A stretch of DNA of 64,000 nucleotides from assembly GCA_003254885.1 (NCBI GenBank), contig QANT01002691.1, positions 26,278 through 90,277 of the forward strand, read 5' to 3'. Numbering within the stretch: the stretch's first letter is position 1; every line of letters begins with the position of its first letter. Under the pieces are notes generated by a model. That model worked only from the letters and a program-made list of their open reading frames with translations, made no database searches and was not told the DNA's origin. Shown one piece after another: positions 59,304 through 64,000 of the stretch. Position numbers and translations under genes: made by a program. The DNA is from Purshia tridentata. Its lineage: Eukaryota > Streptophyta > Magnoliopsida > Rosales > Rosaceae.

Positions 59304-61697
59304 ATGGCTTTTGAACCACCATATACTTCATGCTTTCTGCTTCTCCTTCTACTGCTCCCATGTTCCACCATAGCTCAAACTTACAGAAACATATCTTTAG
59401 GCTCATCCCTTACTGCACGAAATGATAACTTGTCCTGGCCATCCCCATCTGGTGAATTTGCTTTCGGTTTTCGACAAATTGGAAAAGATGGCTTCCTTCT
59501 AGCCATCTGGTTCAACAAAATACCAGAGAGAACCATTGTGTGGTCAGCCAACCGGAATAATCTAGTGCCAGAGGGATCCAAAGTTGAATTTACTAGTGAT
59601 GGCCAGTTTATGCTCAATGATGCAGCAGACAAACAAATATGGATTGCTGATGCTGCTGGTACTGGAGTTGCCTATGCAGCCATGCTAGACACAGGAAATT
59701 TTGTGCTGGCCAACAAAAATTCTATGAATTTGTGGGAGAGTTTTGCTCTACCAACTGATACATTCCTGCCAACACAGACTCTAAATCACAACAGCATACT
59801 CTCTGCTCACTACACAGCAACAAATTACTCAAGAGGCAGATTCCAGTTCATACTACAATCTGATGGAAATCTCTTGCTTTACACAACGAATTTCCCAATG
59901 GATTCTCCCAATTTTGCTTATTGGTCAACCCAAACTATGGGTACTGGCTTTCAGGTCATCTTCAACCAGTCTGGCCCTATTTACCTAACAGCCAGGAACG
60001 GAACCATTCTTGATATGGTATCAAAAAATACAGTTTCAATGCAAGATTTCTACCAAAGAGCAACTCTAGACTATGATGGAGTTTTGAGGCATTATGTTTA
60101 CCCCAAGAGCACAGGCTCAAGTATCGGAAGGTGGCCCATGGCTTGGTCCACTGTCTCCTTCATACCTTCAAATATTTGCATGAGAATTGGGGAAGATACA
60201 GGCGGTGGTGCATGTGGGTTCAACAGCCTTTGTACACATGATGAAGGACCAACTTGCCAGTGCCCAAAAGGCTACACCTTTATTGATCCAAATGACGTGC
60301 TAAAAGGATGCAAACAGATCTTCAGTTCACAAAGTTGTGATGAAGCCTCACCAGAGACGGATCTTTTTGATTTTCAAGAGATATCAAACGCAGATTGGCC
60401 TAAATCTGATTATGAGCATTTTCAGCCCGTAAGTGAGGATTGGTGCAGGCGAACTTGCCTAGATGATTGTTTCTGTGCTGTTGCCATTTTCAGAGACAAT
60501 GAGTGTTGGAAGAAGAGAATCCCTCTTTCGAATGGGAGGATTGATCCCAGTGTTGGTGGAAAAGCTCTGATCAAAATAAGGAAAGGCAATTCTACATTGA
60601 AACCTTCAGGCACAAATTCAAAGAAAAACAATTCAACTCTGATACTCATCGGATCAGTGCTCCTCAGTAGCTCGGGGTTTCTGAATTTCCTCTTACTGCT
60701 AATAACCTATTTGGTTGTTTCACGCATTTATTATAGAAAAGCAAGGGTGCCTCAACCTTACCAACTCATGCCAGACACAAATTTGAAATATTTCACTTAT
60801 GAGCAGCTAGAAGAAGCTACCCATGGATTCAAGGAAGAACTAGGCCGTGGTGCTTATGCAACAGTTTTCAAAGGAGTTTTAGCATCTGATAATGGAAAAT
60901 GTGTTGCTGTTAAAAGATTAGAAAAAACAATTAAAGAAGGTGATTTGGAATTCAAAGCTGAAGTGAGCGCAATTGGCAGAACAAACCACAGGAATCTAGT
61001 CCAACTACTAGGATTTTGTAATGATGGGCAACACCGGCTTCTTGTATATGAGTTTTTGAGCAACGACTCTCTAGCAAACTTTCTCTTTGGAGAGTCAAGG
61101 TCAAACTGGTACCGAAGAAGCCAAATTGCCTTAGGAATTGCAAGAGGGCTCTTGTATTTGCATGATGAGTGCAACAGCCAAATCATACATTGTGACATTA
61201 AGCCTCAAAACATTCTTCTTGATGACTCTTTAACAGCAAGAATTGCCGACTTTGGATTAGCCAAGCTTTTGAGAACGGACCAGAGTCGAACTACTACTGG
61301 AATCAGGGGAACAAAAGGATATGTGGCTCCTGAATGGTTCAAAAACTTGCCCATCACAGTGAAGGTGGATGTTTATAGCTATGGCATTTTGTTATTAGAG
61401 ATCATCTGCTGCAGGAAGAATTTTGAAGAACAGGCAGAGGATGAAGATCAAATGGTACTAGCTGATTGGGCATATGATTGCTATATCCGAAAGGAACTGC
61501 ACCTGCTATTGGCGAAGGATGATGTGGCTCCTGAGGACATTAGAAAGATAGAGAAGTATGTGATGATCGCAATGTGGTGCATTCAAGAGGATCCGTCACT
61601 CAGACCAACAATGAAGAAAGTGACACAGATGCTTGAAGGAACTGTTGAAGTCTCAGTTCCACCCGATCCATCGTCATTTATAAGTTCAATATTTTAA
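59304..61697 (+). CDS. G-type lectin S-receptor-like Ser/Thr kinase (LecRK copy 5, intact)
   Basis: Intronless, 797 aa. Signal peptide MAFEPPYTSCFLLLLLLLPC, lectin domain from about 27, EGF-like cluster (GGGACGFNSLCTHDEG), PAN domain (WCRRTCLDDCFCAVAIF), membrane helix (LLSSSGFLNFLLLLITYLVV, about 455-475). The kinase has GRGAYATVFKG (third loop Gly replaced by Ala), VKRL, HCDIKPQNILL (non-RD), DFGLAK and APEWF. The juxtamembrane region and tail (MLEGTVEVSVPPDPSSFISS) are closest to LecRK copy 1 on the opposite strand, not to its neighbour copy 4, which fits an inverted duplication. All key kinase residues except the HRD Arg are kept. Confidence 0.95.
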   Translation: MAFEPPYTSCFLLLLLLLPCSTIAQTYRNISLGSSLTARNDNLSWPSPSGEFAFGFRQIGKDGFLLAIWFNKIPERTIVWSANRNNLVPEGSKVEFTSDGQFMLNDAADKQIWIADAAGTGVAYAAMLDTGNFVLANKNSMNLWESFALPTDTFLPTQTLNHNSILSAHYTATNYSRGRFQFILQSDGNLLLYTTNFPMDSPNFAYWSTQTMGTGFQVIFNQSGPIYLTARNGTILDMVSKNTVSMQDFYQRATLDYDGVLRHYVYPKSTGSSIGRWPMAWSTVSFIPSNICMRIGEDTGGGACGFNSLCTHDEGPTCQCPKGYTFIDPNDVLKGCKQIFSSQSCDEASPETDLFDFQEISNADWPKSDYEHFQPVSEDWCRRTCLDDCFCAVAIFRDNECWKKRIPLSNGRIDPSVGGKALIKIRKGNSTLKPSGTNSKKNNSTLILIGSVLLSSSGFLNFLLLLITYLVVSRIYYRKARVPQPYQLMPDTNLKYFTYEQLEEATHGFKEELGRGAYATVFKGVLASDNGKCVAVKRLEKTIKEGDLEFKAEVSAIGRTNHRNLVQLLGFCNDGQHRLLVYEFLSNDSLANFLFGESRSNWYRRSQIALGIARGLLYLHDECNSQIIHCDIKPQNILLDDSLTARIADFGLAKLLRTDQSRTTTGIRGTKGYVAPEWFKNLPITVKVDVYSYGILLLEIICCRKNFEEQAEDEDQMVLADWAYDCYIRKELHLLLAKDDVAPEDIRKIEKYVMIAMWCIQEDPSLRPTMKKVTQMLEGTVEVSVPPDPSSFISSIF

Positions 61698-61756
61698 GTC
61701 CTTGTACGCAAGTTTGATTATCAAGAACTGAAAACCATAAACTTGGTAAGTCAGAT

Positions 61757-61976
61757 CTCTTCCTTAGTGTATGATAATGAATGAATAAAAATCATGAATA
61801 AGAATGTAGCAATTTTCCTCTATGTAAACACAGACGTTAAAGCAAATACTCTTTATTTTCAATTGAACCGTCCTAAAAGAAAAGACTCTTCCTTAGTGTA
61901 TGATAATGAATGAATAAAAACACAGACGTTAAAGCAAATATTCTTTATTTTCAATTGAACCGTCCTAAAAGAAAAG
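61757..61976. repeat. Tandem duplication in the 3' flank of LecRK copy 5
   Basis: A unit starting ctcttccttagtgtatgata and ending ccgtcctaaaagaaaag occurs at 61757-61885 and 61886-61976. The second copy lacks about 37 bp in the middle. Otherwise nearly identical, so recent. Confidence 0.85.
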
Positions 61977-62095
61977 GTTAAAGAAGGCCCATGCAAAGTG
62001 CAAACTTTCCCCGTTCAAAAGGTTGCATCAATTCAGTTCATTCCAAAGTATTGAGACCCATTCCAACCCAAATTAAGGTGAGATTGCCCAGTGGA
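61977..62095. repeat. LecRK-flanking repeat, copy 3 (partial)
   Basis: Shares aagaaggcc, catgcaaa, aaaggttgcatcaattcagtt-like and tgagacccattccaacccaa blocks with 58740-58850. It lies between LecRK copy 5 and H3 copy 3, so the repeat travels with the LecRK units. Confidence 0.7.
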
Positions 62096-62267
62096 CTGAA
62101 ATAAGCATAATATTAACAAACACAAGAGTGCAAAATTCAAACCATTAAAGATTAAACAAAGAAGTTTCAAGATTTCAACTTAATATTTCCATTTCCAAAA
62201 CCCATCACAGAGCATAAATTTACTACATGTAGTTGATACTGATACTAAATCAGTGGATTTAGGGATT

Positions 62268-62902
<635 letters not shown>

Positions 62903-63077
62903 TGCTCTGAAAATTACCCAATAAGATTGCTTTCTTAAGGCGGCATTCTTGCACCTTTTCAATTTTTGAGTTTTTTGGCATAAATTTCAATTTTTCAGTT
63001 GATTTGATACTTCAAGTTTTCTTTTTTTTTTTCTTACAAATTTGAATTTTTAATGGTTAAAAATATTTACTTATAAT
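62903..63077. other. AT-rich intergenic DNA
   Basis: No gene seen. Confidence 0.4.
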
Positions 63078-63538
63078 GCCCGTTTGGTTTAAGTTTTAGA
63101 AGTCTAGAAATAGAAAATCAATTACATTCCTATATTTGGCAAGTATATGGAAGAGAAACCATTTCCTGCTCCAAGAGAAATTATTTCCCTTATTGAGGGG
63201 AAAATGAAACCCTTGCTGAAGCTTGGGTTTTGGTTTCTCTCCTCTTGGGAAAGCATTTATTGCTTATTATATTTACTAAACTAACTTTAATATTTTATTA
63301 AATTAATTAAAATAAATATTGCTTTTGTTTAATAAATAAGGGTATAATTGGAAAATTATACCAATTTCCTTTTATTTTCCTGCACAAACCAAATAATGGA
63401 ATGGAAATAAAAAAAGAATTAGTGGTTTACTTTCCCAATATTACTAAATAGGAGAATGCAATCTTACATTCCATTTCCCCTAGAAAAAGAATAGGAATTG
63501 ATTTCCTAAGAAATCAATTCCACGAACCAAACGAGCCC
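63078..63538. mobile_element. Probable terminal-inverted-repeat element (MITE)
   Basis: The left end is gcccgtttggttt; the right end in reverse complement is gggctcgtttggttc. Subterminal DNA on both sides also pairs (gaaatcaattac-like and ggaaatcaattcc). The flanks share ataa, which may be part of a short target duplication. No coding capacity in 461 bp. Confidence 0.5.
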
Positions 63539-64000
63539 ATAAGGTTTACAATTACATCAGCGTGTTTTCTCTGTATCATTTGATAAAGGAATATTATTTT
63601 ATTAGATATTTAATAGATTTTTTTCGATTCACTTCTTTTTAGTTTAGGAAGGAACATATCCCAAGTTCCCGACTTAACATTTTCATGATTGTGAATTCAT
63701 AACGTTTGCAGTAGTCTTTATAAGGTACAATATTGATCTATTACAATTATATCATATATAAATTATTTTATTTTTGTTATTAAAAGGTGTTTTTTGAGAT
63801 ATTAAAAGTGTGATAGTTGTAAGGAGTTAAATTTCGGTTTTGAATGAAATTACTAGTAAAATACGGAAATTTTGAATGAAACTTTACCATATGTTTATTT
63901 AACATATTATCTACTACTTTGATAAAAAACATTGAAGAAACTAAATTATATAATGGGTTTCATAAGATATAAGATGAATATAATGCGCGCTGGAGACAAA
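63539..64000. other. Right edge, no gene seen
   Basis: AT-rich DNA with no supported exon, RNA gene or repeat border. Confidence 0.4.

Overview
This window looks like nuclear DNA of a flowering plant. The genes have introns with GT/AG borders, the intergenic DNA is AT-rich and full of microsatellites and short inverted-repeat elements, and the products are typical of eudicots: a DRT100-like LRR protein, an FBH-type bHLH factor, G-type lectin receptor kinases, histone H3.1, a B1 cyclin and CNX6. Gene style and protein sequence suggest a woody rosid, perhaps Rosaceae/Prunus-like. That guess is an impression and was not tested.

Layout. 0-12 kb: one intronless secreted LRR gene (minus) in a long gene-poor stretch, with an inverted-repeat element of about 370 bp flanked by a 9-bp target duplication (470-840). 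12.7-14.8 kb: a six-exon bHLH transcription factor gene (plus). 17.0-17.8 kb: a transposon-like element of about 750 bp with an 8-bp target duplication. 18.1-20.6 kb: a six-exon coiled-coil protein (plus). 21.5-23.7 kb: an eight-exon gene of unknown function (minus), assembled here exon by exon. 25.7-28.3 kb: a four-exon conserved protein (plus). 29.2 kb: intronless histone H3.1 (plus). 30.8 kb: molybdopterin synthase large subunit CNX6 (plus). 31.9-37.3 kb: two minus-strand G-type lectin receptor kinase (LecRK) genes, one intact and one that has lost its kinase. 38.5-44.4 kb: a 17-exon WD40 protein (plus). 45.6-48.2 kb: a nine-exon cyclin B1 (minus). 49.3 kb: second H3.1 (minus). 50.9-61.7 kb: three plus-strand LecRK copies, one dead and two intact, with a tRNA-Thr(AGU) between the last two. 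62.3 kb: third H3.1 (minus).

How the genes relate. The most striking structure is an interleaved, partly inverted cluster of histone H3.1 genes and LecRK genes. H3(+)...LecRK(-)LecRK(-) on the left mirrors LecRK(+)LecRK(+)...H3(-) on the right. A leftover H3 leader joined to a LecRK kinase scrap at 34.5-34.7 kb shows that the two families have duplicated together and then broken down. The intact LecRKs are non-RD kinases (HCD instead of HRD), a class linked to immune recognition. Separately, several genes carry cell-cycle promoter motifs: histone octamers and E2F-like sites on H3.1, two MSA motifs on the cyclin, and an E2F site before the WD40 gene. This suggests S-phase and G2/M expression for this part of the window. 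Multi-exon models are my own splice predictions. All exons join in frame, but no transcript data were available.
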